DNA of 64,000 nucleotides from Chryseobacterium koreense CCUG 49689 (GTDB lineage: Bacteria; Bacteroidota; Bacteroidia; Flavobacteriales; Weeksellaceae): the NCBI RefSeq assembly GCF_001045435.1, contig NZ_LFNG01000006.1, positions 62,001-126,000 on the forward strand, given 5' to 3'. Position 1 is the stretch's first letter. Each line of letters starts with the position of its first letter. Positions 1-8,070 of the stretch are shown here, one piece after another. The notes under the pieces were generated by a model. The model had not been told where the DNA came from, did no database searches, and worked only from the letters and a program-made list of their open reading frames with translations. A program made the position numbers and the translations under genes.

Positions 1-17
1 AAGTCAATGAAAAAATC

Positions 18-767
18 ATGAAAAACATCTTTAAATTATCTTTTATTTTCCTGTTTGCAATACTTTCCGGACAAAATATTTCCGATTACCAATATATTTT
101 TATCCCCAAAGAGTTCGCCAATGCAAAGGCCAACAAATACGGCTTGAGCGACCTGTTGGCAAAGAAATTGAAAAGCAAAAAATACGTAATTCTGACCGAT
201 CCGATCCAAACCAGCTGCGAGTCATTACATGCGGAAATTGTAGACACCGGAAATTTTCTCACCAACAAAGTTCGGGTAGATTTCAAAGACTGCCAAAATA
301 AGACGATTGCAACTTTTGACGGAAAATCAAACCTTAAGGAATTAGAAGAAGGAATGCAGAATGCGCTGGAAAACGCCATGAAAGGAATCAATGTTTCAAA
401 TCCCGTAACTCACGCGTCGTCCCAAATGACAGAGCCGACTGAAACAGTTTCCAAGAACGAAAATGCAAACCCGAAACCAAAAACCGAAACCCAAAACGGA
501 ATCGCTGCGCAAAATAATGCAGAAGTCTATACCAATGGGACTTTGACTTTAAACAAAATTAAACTCTCTGAAAATCAGTTTATTTTAGCAAATCCGAATC
601 AATCCGTTCCCTACGCAGTTTTCTCCGCAACCTCCAAAAAAGATGTTTACCGGGTTCAGCTGGAAAACGGTACGGCGACTTTCGGTTATTTTGAAAACGG
701 AAATATTGTGATTGAGACCCCTAATTCTGATGGAAGTTTTGGAAAGCAGGTTTTTTCCAGGAAATAA
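18..767 (+). CDS. Secreted protein of unknown function
   Basis: I do not recognise this 249-residue protein. The first ~19 residues are a signal peptide (charged MKN, then a hydrophobic stretch ending at SGQ), so it is exported. Residues ~25-125 hold a compact region with two cysteines (in TSCES and DCQNK). Residues ~130-165 are a Pro/Thr/Asn/Lys-rich linker, and a second small domain fills ~170-249. The ATG at 18 is chosen because the one at 7 runs into a stop after four codons. The gene converges on uvrC with no spacer: its stop codon at 765-767 abuts the uvrC stop at 768-770, and no terminator separates them. The real 5' context lies outside the window. Confidence 0.7.
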   Translation: MKNIFKLSFIFLFAILSGQNISDYQYIFIPKEFANAKANKYGLSDLLAKKLKSKKYVILTDPIQTSCESLHAEIVDTGNFLTNKVRVDFKDCQNKTIATFDGKSNLKELEEGMQNALENAMKGINVSNPVTHASSQMTEPTETVSKNENANPKPKTETQNGIAAQNNAEVYTNGTLTLNKIKLSENQFILANPNQSVPYAVFSATSKKDVYRVQLENGTATFGYFENGNIVIETPNSDGSFGKQVFSRK

Positions 768-2564
768 TTAATCCGTTCCGTTAAAATATTCAAAGACCAC
801 TTTCCCCCGTGATTTCCCGAGGATCTCTTCCAGAGTTTCCAAATTGGATTCACGGATCCTTTTCACAGATTTCAACTTTGAAAGCAAAAGTTCCACTGAT
901 TTCTCTCCCACTCCGGGAATTTCTTCCAGCTCGGATTTGATGGTAGAATTTTTTCTGCGGGTTCTGTGGTGTTTCACGCCGAAACGATGGGATTCGTCGC
1001 GAACCCTTTGAAGAATTTTTAAAGTCTCCGATTTTTTGTCAATATAAAGCGGAATAGAATCTTCAGGAAAATAGATTTCTTCCAAACGTTTTGCAATTCC
1101 AATAATGGTGATTTTCCCATAAAGTCCCAAAAGCTTCAAACTCTTTACCGCAGAGGAAAGCTGCCCTTTTCCGCCATCAATCAATATTAATTGCGGAAGT
1201 GGCTCGTTCTCTTCAATCAGCCTTTTATACCGGCGATAAACCACTTCTTCCATGGTCGCAAAATCATTCGCTCCCTCAACCGTTTTCGGATGGAAAATCC
1301 GGTAATCGCTTTTGCTCGCTTTTCCGTCTTTAAAAACCACGCACGCCGAAACCGGGTTCGTTCCCTGAATATTTGAATTGTCGAAACCCTCGATGTGGCG
1401 CGGTTCAACCGGCATTCTCAACAGTTTTTGCATTTCCGCCATGATTCGGTTCGTGTGCCTTTCCGGATCCACGATTTGGACCTGTTTCAATTTTTCCACC
1501 CGGTATTCCTTCGCGTTTTTTTCTGAGAGTTCCACGATTCGCTTTTTATCGCCCACTTTTGGCACAATCAGCTTCACATTGGGAATCTCGGTGGGAAGGT
1601 GAAACGGCAACAAAATTTCCTTGGAATCCGAATTGAATTTTTGCCGGATTTCGATAATCGCCTCTTCCAAAATATCTTCATCGGTTTCCTCCAAGACTTT
1701 TTTGATTTCGGTGGTGTAGCTTTGAATGATATTTCCGTTCTGGATTTTGAAATAGTTCACATAAACCGCCGTTTCGTCGCTCGTCATCCCGAAAACATCC
1801 ACATCGTCAATATTCGGATTTACCACGGTGTGCTTATGTTCGTAATCCTCAAGCAATGCCATGTTTTCCTTCACCGATTGGGCTTTTTCAAACTCCAGAT
1901 TTTCAGCATATTGCATCATCTGACCAATCAAATGTTCCTTCGCTTTCCGGAAATCACCTTTGATAATCCCGCGGATGGCATCAACTTTCGAATCATAATG
2001 CTCTTTGCTTTCGAACATTTCACATGGCCCTTCACAATTTTTAATGTGGTATTCCAGGCAAACCTTGTATTTTCCCTCCGCGATTTTTTCAGGTGAAAGG
2101 TTCAGGTTGCAGCTTCGGATTTTATAAATATGTTTAATGGTTTCGAGCAAAACCTTTGCCGGACGAACTTTTGCATAAGGACCAAAATATTCCGAACCGT
2201 CCTTAATCAGATTCCGGGTCATAAAAATCCTCGGGAAATCCTCGTTTTTAATGCAAATCCATGGAAAAGACTTATCGTCCTTCATCATCACATTATAAAA
2301 CGGCTGATGTTCCTTGATCAGGTTATTTTCAAGGAGAAGTGCGTCGTACTCGCTGTTTACCACAGTTGTTTCCAACCGGTGTATTTTCCCGACCATGATT
2401 TTGGTTCGGTAGCCGGAAAGATTTTTGTTGAAGTAAGAAAGGATCCTTTTCTTCAGATTTTTTGCTTTTCCCACATACAGAAGCTGCCCGTTTTTATCAT
2501 AATAACGGTAAACTCCAGGATCTGAAGGCAAAGTTTTGAGCTGAAGTTCCAAATTGGGATTCAT
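768..2564 (-). CDS. uvrC: UvrABC system protein C (excinuclease subunit)
   Basis: UvrC makes both incisions around DNA lesions during nucleotide excision repair. The N-terminal GIY-YIG nuclease is seen at residues ~15-95 (GVYRYYD, then LLYVGKAKNL). A UVR helical motif binding UvrB follows near residue 205 (LEFEKAQSVKE). The RNase H-like 5' nuclease core carries GFDNSNIQG with its catalytic Asp. Helix-hairpin-helix motifs close the protein (EEIPGVGEKS). The open frame extends 14 codons further upstream to 2606, but the start at 2564 (MNPNLELQ) is preferred because the family begins just before the GIY-YIG domain. That gives 598 residues, normal for UvrC. It looks intact and is transcribed away from hutH. 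Confidence 0.95.
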   Translation of the reverse strand: MNPNLELQLKTLPSDPGVYRYYDKNGQLLYVGKAKNLKKRILSYFNKNLSGYRTKIMVGKIHRLETTVVNSEYDALLLENNLIKEHQPFYNVMMKDDKSFPWICIKNEDFPRIFMTRNLIKDGSEYFGPYAKVRPAKVLLETIKHIYKIRSCNLNLSPEKIAEGKYKVCLEYHIKNCEGPCEMFESKEHYDSKVDAIRGIIKGDFRKAKEHLIGQMMQYAENLEFEKAQSVKENMALLEDYEHKHTVVNPNIDDVDVFGMTSDETAVYVNYFKIQNGNIIQSYTTEIKKVLEETDEDILEEAIIEIRQKFNSDSKEILLPFHLPTEIPNVKLIVPKVGDKKRIVELSEKNAKEYRVEKLKQVQIVDPERHTNRIMAEMQKLLRMPVEPRHIEGFDNSNIQGTNPVSACVVFKDGKASKSDYRIFHPKTVEGANDFATMEEVVYRRYKRLIEENEPLPQLILIDGGKGQLSSAVKSLKLLGLYGKITIIGIAKRLEEIYFPEDSIPLYIDKKSETLKILQRVRDESHRFGVKHHRTRRKNSTIKSELEEIPGVGEKSVELLLSKLKSVKRIRESNLETLEEILGKSRGKVVFEYFNGTD

Positions 2565-2648
2565 GGTACAAAAATAGGGAAATGGATTTGGAAATGGAAT
2601 TTTCATAATCCTCGAAAAAACCGTAATTTTAAGACCAAATAATTAATA

Positions 2649-4136
2649 ATGATTTACGGCATAGATACCTTCACTATTTCCGATATAATGGCTATTTTGG
2701 AAAATCCCAAGAAAGCGAAACTCAATAAGGCAGCAAAAGACAAGATTCTGAAATCCCAGAAAAACGTTCAGCAGATCGTAGAATCAGACCGCACGGTTTA
2801 TGGCATCAACACCGGATTTGGACCACTTTGCGATGTGAAAATATCGGAAGAAGAAACCGCCCAACTTCAGCACAACCTGATCATTTCTCACGCAGTTGGC
2901 GTTGGGAAACCCATTCCCAAAGATTTTTCACGGGTGATGATGATTGCTAAAATCCACGCCCTTTCAAAAGGATTTTCGGGAGTTTCACTGGAGGTGATTG
3001 AACGACTGATCTTGATGTTGGAGAAAGACATCATTCCGGTTGTTCCCGAGCAAGGTTCTGTGGGCGCTTCCGGAGATTTAGCTCCGCTTGCGCATTTGGT
3101 TTTGCCGCTTCTGGGTTTGGGAAAAGTTTGGGAAAATGAACATCCCGCGGAAACTTCCAAAGTTTTGAAAAAACATGGCTTGAAACCATTAAAACTTGGA
3201 CCAAAAGAAGGTTTAGGACTGATCAATGGAACCCAGTTCATTTTGGCGCACGCCATTTTAGGCTTAAATAAATTCGAATACTTACTGGATTTGGCAGATT
3301 TGACTGCAGCGTTAAGTCTGGAAGCTTATCGCGGTTCGGCAAGTCCTTTCAAGAAAGAACTTCATGAAATCCGACCGTTTGCGGGCAGCAAAAAAGTAGC
3401 GGCAAGAATGTTGAAATTCCTGAAAAATTCCGACAACCTGAAAAGCCATGAATTTTGCGACAGAGTACAGGATCCGTATTCCATGCGATGTGTTCCGCAA
3501 GTTCACGGCGCGAGCAGAAATGCTTTTGAACATCTGAAAAATCTGGCAGAAACCGAACTCAATTCCGTTACCGATAATCCCATAGTTTTAAGTGCGGAAG
3601 AATCAATTTCCGGCGGAAATTTCCATGGTCAGTTGCTGGCTTTGCCTTTGGATTACGCCACTTTGGCGGCGGCAGAAATCGGGAATATTTCCGACCGCAG
3701 AAGTTATCTTTTGTTGGAAGGAAAATACGGACTACCAAAACTTTTGGTGGAAAGTTCCGGACTCAATTCGGGATTTATGATTCCGCAATACACTTCCGCG
3801 GCTTTAGTTACTGAAAATAAAACGCTTTGTTTTCCGGCATCGGCAGATTCCATTCCGACCAGTTTGGGACAGGAAGACCATGTTTCCATGGGAAGTATTT
3901 CGGGAAGGAAATTCAATCAGGTTTTAGGAAATCTTGAAAATATTTTGGCCGTGGAACTGATGTTCGGCGCACAGGGACTGGAATTCCGAAGACCTGCGAA
4001 ATGCTCGAAATTCGTGGAAACCGCTTATGATTTAATTCGAACGAAAGTTCCAAAATTAGAGGATGACCGGTTGATCGGCGAAGATATTTTAGCGATCGCG
4101 CAACTGATAAAAGACAGGAAATTTGAGGTGAATTAA
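2649..4136 (+). CDS. hutH: Histidine ammonia-lyase
   Basis: The enzyme deaminates L-histidine to trans-urocanate, the first step of histidine catabolism. Residues Ala140-Ser141-Gly142, within [12 protein letters not shown], are the tripeptide that cyclises into the MIO electrophilic cofactor. The conserved [10 protein letters not shown] stretch (51-60) and a later QEDHVSMG segment also fit. The length of 495 residues is typical of HutH. No hutU, hutI or hutG lies beside it, so the rest of the pathway must be elsewhere. The next gene, gcvT, starts 61 bp downstream on the same strand. The phenylalanine and tyrosine lyases of the same superfamily are possible alternatives, but the bacterial HutH length and motif context favour histidine. 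Confidence 0.9.
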   Translation: MIYGIDTFTISDIMAILENPKKAKLNKAAKDKILKSQKNVQQIVESDRTVYGINTGFGPLCDVKISEEETAQLQHNLIISHAVGVGKPIPKDFSRVMMIAKIHALSKGFSGVSLEVIERLILMLEKDIIPVVPEQGSVGASGDLAPLAHLVLPLLGLGKVWENEHPAETSKVLKKHGLKPLKLGPKEGLGLINGTQFILAHAILGLNKFEYLLDLADLTAALSLEAYRGSASPFKKELHEIRPFAGSKKVAARMLKFLKNSDNLKSHEFCDRVQDPYSMRCVPQVHGASRNAFEHLKNLAETELNSVTDNPIVLSAEESISGGNFHGQLLALPLDYATLAAAEIGNISDRRSYLLLEGKYGLPKLLVESSGLNSGFMIPQYTSAALVTENKTLCFPASADSIPTSLGQEDHVSMGSISGRKFNQVLGNLENILAVELMFGAQGLEFRRPAKCSKFVETAYDLIRTKVPKLEDDRLIGEDILAIAQLIKDRKFEVN

Positions 4137-4197
4137 TTTACCTGAAAACCTTAACTTCGTTAACTTTAAAAATAAAATTCAAAATAAAAGTTTAGGA

Positions 4198-5280
4198 ATG
4201 GAAAAAAGAACAGCGTTATACGACAAACACGTTTCTTTGGGGGCTAAAATGGTGCCTTTTGCAGGATTCGAAATGCCGGTTCAATATTCTGGCGTAACCG
4301 AAGAACATTTTGCGGTACGCGAAAAAGTGGGCATCTTCGATGTTTCACACATGGGACAGTTTTTTGTGGAAGGTCCTTCTGCAAAAGATTTGCTGCAATA
4401 CATCACCACCAATAATGTGGATTTGCTTGAAGACGGAAAAGCGCAATACTCTTGTCTGCCGAATGGAAATGGCGGAATTGTGGACGATCTGATCATCTAC
4501 AAAATGAACGATGAAAAATATTTTATCGTAGTAAACGCATCAAACATCGATAAAGACTGGAAACAGTTCCAAAAATACAATGACCGATTCGGAGCAAAAT
4601 TGACCAATGCTTCCGATGAAATGTCACTGATTGCGATTCAGGGTCCGAAAGCGACAGAAACTTTGCAAAAATTGACAGACACCAATCTTTCCGAAATTCC
4701 TTACTATCATTTCGTGGAAGGAACTGTGGACGGCGTTTCCCATGTCATCATCTCAAACACGGGATACACCGGAAGCGGCGGTTTCGAGATTTACTTTAAA
4801 AACGAGGATGCCGTGAAACTTTGGGACGCATTGACGGAAGCCGGAAAAGAATTCGGATTGATTCCTTGCGGACTGGCTTCCAGAGATACTTTGCGCCTGG
4901 AAAAAGGGTTCTGTCTTTATGGAAACGATATTGACGACACCACCTCCCCACTCGAAGCCGGATTGGGTTGGATCACCAAATTCGACAAGGATTTCGTGGA
5001 CAGGGAATTTCTTGCAAAACAAAAGGAAGAAGGCATTTCCAGAAAACTGGTCGGTTTTGAAATGCAGGAAAGAGCCATTCCAAGACACGGATATGTGGTG
5101 GTGGATTCCGAAGGAAATGAAATCGGCGTGGTGACTTCCGGAACGATGAGTCCGATGAAAAGTATAGGAATCGGTTTGGCTTACGTCGCAAAACCTAATT
5201 TCAAGATAGGTTCAGATATTTTCATCCAGATCAGAAATAAAAACGTTCCCGCCAAAGTGGTGAAAACTCCTTTTGTGTAA
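4198..5280 (+). CDS. gcvT: Aminomethyltransferase (glycine cleavage T protein)
   Basis: GcvT transfers the aminomethyl carbon from lipoylated H protein to tetrahydrofolate, releasing ammonia. The 360-residue protein has the normal family length. It shows the FDVSHMGQF motif near residue 48 and [10 protein letters not shown] near residue 95, which contains the catalytic Asp of the folate-binding domain. The [12 protein letters not shown] and [15 protein letters not shown] motifs are also present, and the C-terminal barrel carries [15 protein letters not shown]. No gcvH or gcvP is adjacent, so the system is scattered, as is common in flavobacteria. A strong hairpin terminator follows within 25 bp of the stop codon. 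Confidence 0.95.
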   Translation: MEKRTALYDKHVSLGAKMVPFAGFEMPVQYSGVTEEHFAVREKVGIFDVSHMGQFFVEGPSAKDLLQYITTNNVDLLEDGKAQYSCLPNGNGGIVDDLIIYKMNDEKYFIVVNASNIDKDWKQFQKYNDRFGAKLTNASDEMSLIAIQGPKATETLQKLTDTNLSEIPYYHFVEGTVDGVSHVIISNTGYTGSGGFEIYFKNEDAVKLWDALTEAGKEFGLIPCGLASRDTLRLEKGFCLYGNDIDDTTSPLEAGLGWITKFDKDFVDREFLAKQKEEGISRKLVGFEMQERAIPRHGYVVVDSEGNEIGVVTSGTMSPMKSIGIGLAYVAKPNFKIGSDIFIQIRNKNVPAKVVKTPFV

Positions 5281-5302
5281 GGATTTGTTTCTTATCAGCT
5301 CT

Positions 5303-5346
5303 AAAAAAAAAATGAAGGACTTTGTAATAAAGTCCTTCATTTTTTA
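5303..5346. terminator. Bidirectional terminator between gcvT and dapA
   Basis: A perfect 13-bp stem (5311-5323 pairing with 5329-5341) around a 5-base loop is flanked by an A-run on the left and a T-run on the right. It can therefore stop transcription of both convergent genes. Confidence 0.9.
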
Positions 5347-5368
5347 GGTAAACGGAATTTTCTTCGAA

Positions 5369-6241
5369 TCAGATTTTGGACATTTCAGTCTTAATTTTAT
5401 CCTGCAAACCTGCACTGGCTGCAACCAAAGGAAGTCTGAGATAATTTTTCACAATTCCCATTTCAGCCAAAACGAATTTGATTCCGGCAGGATTTCCTTC
5501 GGCAAAAATCAGTCGGGTGATTTCCACCAGTTTGTTGTGGATTTCATAAGCTTCTTTCACTTTTCCGTCAAAAGCAAGCTGTACCATGGTTGAAAATTCT
5601 TTCGGATAAGCTTGTCCGATCACCGAAATCACACCGTTTCCACCTGCCAAAGTTACAGGGAGCGTAAATTCGTCGTCCCCTGAAACCAAATTGAAATTTG
5701 CCGGTTTTTTCCTTAAAATATCGAAATACTGCAAAATGTTCGGCGCGGCTTCTTTGACCATTATTAAATTCGGGAAATCGTTTGCCAGTCGAAGGGTTGT
5801 TCCTGCCTCAATATTTTGTCCGGTTCTGGAAGGAACGTTGTAAATAATGATGTTTTTGCCGGTTCCCGCCAAAACTTTGTAATGTTGGTAAAGCCCTTCC
5901 TGGTTCGGTTTGTTGTAATATGGCGAAACAGAAAGCACGGCTTCGAATGCGGATAAGTCAGTTTCTTCAATTTGTTTCTTCACCGCCATCGTATCATTTC
6001 CGCCAATTCCCAAAACCAACGGAAGACGGCCATTATTTACTTTAATAATATGGTTGATTACCGCGGTTTTTTCATCAGAGGACAGGGTCGCAGATTCCCC
6101 GGTCGTTCCTAGAACCACCAAATAATTGGTGCCATTTGCAATATTGAACTCCACCAGTTTTGTCAGCGAATCGAAATCAACCGAAAGATCCTCATTGAAA
6201 GGCGTTACCAAAGCAACACCAACTCCTCTTAAATTGCTCAT
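5369..6241 (-). CDS. dapA: 4-hydroxy-tetrahydrodipicolinate synthase
   Basis: DapA condenses pyruvate with aspartate semialdehyde, the first committed step to diaminopimelate and lysine, and so feeds peptidoglycan synthesis. The Schiff-base lysine is Lys163 in LIMVKEAAP. The catalytic triad tyrosine is Tyr134 in IIIYNVPSRTG, and Thr46-Thr47 lie in GTTGES. The length of 290 residues is standard. A TAnnTTTG-like -7 box on the minus strand (CAAAATTA at 6262-6269 on the plus strand) lies just upstream, with no clear -33 element. Other members of the family (N-acetylneuraminate lyase, keto-deoxy acid aldolases) are less likely given the complete DapA motif set. Confidence 0.93.
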   Translation of the reverse strand: MSNLRGVGVALVTPFNEDLSVDFDSLTKLVEFNIANGTNYLVVLGTTGESATLSSDEKTAVINHIIKVNNGRLPLVLGIGGNDTMAVKKQIEETDLSAFEAVLSVSPYYNKPNQEGLYQHYKVLAGTGKNIIIYNVPSRTGQNIEAGTTLRLANDFPNLIMVKEAAPNILQYFDILRKKPANFNLVSGDDEFTLPVTLAGGNGVISVIGQAYPKEFSTMVQLAFDGKVKEAYEIHNKLVEITRLIFAEGNPAGIKFVLAEMGIVKNYLRLPLVAASAGLQDKIKTEMSKI

Positions 6242-6324
6242 TTTAAATAAAATTAATGTTTCAAAATTACGAAAATTAATGCGAGAATTTGCGAAAAAAA
6301 ATCAGAACTTAATATTCATATCTC

Positions 6325-6332
6325 TATATTTG
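6325..6332 (+). promoter_or_regulatory. Probable -7 box for the nucleotidase operon
   Basis: TATATTTG matches the flavobacterial TAnnTTTG -7 element, 20 bp before the start codon of the lipoprotein gene at 6353. No clear TTTG lies at the -33 distance. Confidence 0.5.
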
Positions 6333-6352
6333 CAACTCTAGATAATATCTCA

Positions 6353-7123
6353 ATGAAAAACAGATTTCTGATTCTTGGACTGATCGTTTTGTCGCTTTCA
6401 TCTTGCCGAACCGCGATGACTGTGGCCAAAGTGAGCCCCGAGAAAAATATTTCCATTGCAAAAGATTTACCGGAAGATCCCACATTCACTCAATTCATCG
6501 AACCTTACAAAAACGAGTTGGAAGGAAAAATGAATACCAAGATTTCTCACACCAATGTGGATTTAAACAAACAGGGAGACAACAGCAATCTCGGGAATTT
6601 GCTTGCAGATTATACCTTTGAAGGAGCAGACAACTGGGCCAGGAAAAACGGAATCCCAACCGGTGTGGATGCTGCGGTGATCAATGTAGGCGGAATCCGG
6701 TCCACGATCGGGAAAGGAGATATTCTGACCAAACATGTATACGAAGTGATGCCTTTTGAAAATGAGGTGATGATCGTGAAGATGAAAGGTTCGGATTTGA
6801 AAGGTCTTTACGAATATTATGCGAAAACCCAGAAAAACAATCCTGTTTCCAGACTATATATTGAAACCGATAACGGAATGAGTGTGAAGGAATTGATCAA
6901 TGGAAAAGAAGTGGATCCCGCTAAAACTTACTACATCGCGACTTCAGATTATTTGGCTTTAGGTGGCGACAACATGGCGTTTTTTGGCAAAGGCGAAATG
7001 ATTTCGACCGGAATTAAACTGCGGGATTTGTTCCTGGAAAAATTCAAAGAAAATCCAGAAATCACCATTCCAAAAGACGTGCGACTACTTTTTAAAAACA
7101 AAAAGAACAAAACCGATGACTAG
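6353..7123 (+). CDS. Lipoprotein with 5'-nucleotidase C-terminal (substrate-binding) domain
   Basis: This 256-residue protein corresponds to the C-terminal domain of UshA-type 5'-nucleotidases, the domain that binds the nucleoside part of the substrate. It starts with a lipoprotein signal peptide whose lipobox is LSSC (Cys18). Family features are the early SNLGNLLADY, then AAVINVGGIRSTIGKGDI and the late ATSDYLALGGDNMAFF. It contains no metallophosphatase motifs. Its stop codon overlaps the start of the metallophosphatase gene by 8 bp (ATGACTAG), so the two are translationally coupled. I infer that the pair reconstitutes a two-subunit nucleotidase in the periplasm or on the outer membrane. 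Confidence 0.88.
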   Translation: MKNRFLILGLIVLSLSSCRTAMTVAKVSPEKNISIAKDLPEDPTFTQFIEPYKNELEGKMNTKISHTNVDLNKQGDNSNLGNLLADYTFEGADNWARKNGIPTGVDAAVINVGGIRSTIGKGDILTKHVYEVMPFENEVMIVKMKGSDLKGLYEYYAKTQKNNPVSRLYIETDNGMSVKELINGKEVDPAKTYYIATSDYLALGGDNMAFFGKGEMISTGIKLRDLFLEKFKENPEITIPKDVRLLFKNKKNKTDD

Positions 7124-8066
7124 AGAGCAATTTCTGAAAATGATTGGTGGCGGAACTTTAGCGATGACTTTAGCTCCGAATTTGCTTTTAGCAGAAAACC
7201 TAAAGTTTCTGGAAAAATCATCTGCAACCAAACTGACTATTCTCCACACCAATGACCAGCACAGCAGAATCGAGCCGTTTGATTCCAGCTACAGCAGAAA
7301 TCCGAACCAGGGCGGTTTTGCAAGAAGGGCGGCTTTGATCCAAAAAATCCGAAAGGAGGAAAACAACGTCCTTTTATTGGATTCGGGAGATACTTTTCAG
7401 GGAACGCCGTATTTTAATTTTTTCGGTGGCGAACTGGAATTTAAGTTAATGTCGATGATGGGTTATGATGCCTCCACGATGGGAAATCATGATTTCGACA
7501 ATGGCTTGGAAGGCTTCAAAAAAGTTCAGCCCAATGCGAAATTTCCATTCATCTGTTCGAATTATGACTTTAAAAACACCATTTTAGACGGACACACAAT
7601 TCCCTATAAGACTTTCCAAAAAAACGGCATTAAAGTCGGAATTTTCGGCGTGGGAATTGAACTCGCCGGATTGGTCGGGAAGAAAAGTTATGGCGAAACG
7701 GTTTACCGAAATCCCATAGAAATCGCTCAGCACTATTCGGAATTTCTAAGGAAAGAACAAAAATGCGATTTGGTGATTTGCCTCTCGCATATCGGATATG
7801 ATTACAAAGACGATCCCAAAAAGATTTCAGACAAATTGTTGGCAGCAAACACAGACGGAATCGATTTGATTCTGGGCGGACACACCCACACCTTTTTGCC
7901 TGAACCACAAAACTTTATCAACAAAAGCGGGAAAAATGTCCTGGTGAACCAAGTTGGCTGGGCTGGATTGCTTTTGGGAAGAATCGATTTTTATTTCGAT
8001 GAAAATAAAACCGTGAAAAATATTTCGTGGCACAATCAAGTTATAGATGAAAAAATTTTAGTTTAG
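7116..8066 (+). CDS. Metallophosphatase, 5'-nucleotidase N-terminal domain
   Basis: This 316-residue protein is the catalytic half of a UshA-like nucleotidase, hydrolysing nucleotide or phosphate esters with a dinuclear metal centre. The metal-binding motifs appear in order: LHTNDQHSRI (~45), LLDSGDTFQG (~89), MGNHDFDNG (~127), CLSHIGYD (~222) and GGHTHTF (~254). The N-terminus (REQFLKMIGGGTLAMTLAP) looks like a Tat-type or Sec signal in which the second Arg is missing. The protein ends just after the catalytic domain. It overlaps the upstream lipoprotein gene, and the porZ start follows 4 bp after its stop, suggesting one transcript. Confidence 0.9.
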   Translation: MTREQFLKMIGGGTLAMTLAPNLLLAENLKFLEKSSATKLTILHTNDQHSRIEPFDSSYSRNPNQGGFARRAALIQKIRKEENNVLLLDSGDTFQGTPYFNFFGGELEFKLMSMMGYDASTMGNHDFDNGLEGFKKVQPNAKFPFICSNYDFKNTILDGHTIPYKTFQKNGIKVGIFGVGIELAGLVGKKSYGETVYRNPIEIAQHYSEFLRKEQKCDLVICLSHIGYDYKDDPKKISDKLLAANTDGIDLILGGHTHTFLPEPQNFINKSGKNVLVNQVGWAGLLLGRIDFYFDENKTVKNISWHNQVIDEKILV

Positions 8067-8070
8067 CCCA

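Noticed and set aside
6353-8066. A single ushA gene broken by a frameshift
   Set aside because: The domains are in reversed order, each has its own export signal, and both ends are natural, so two real genes are the simpler reading.
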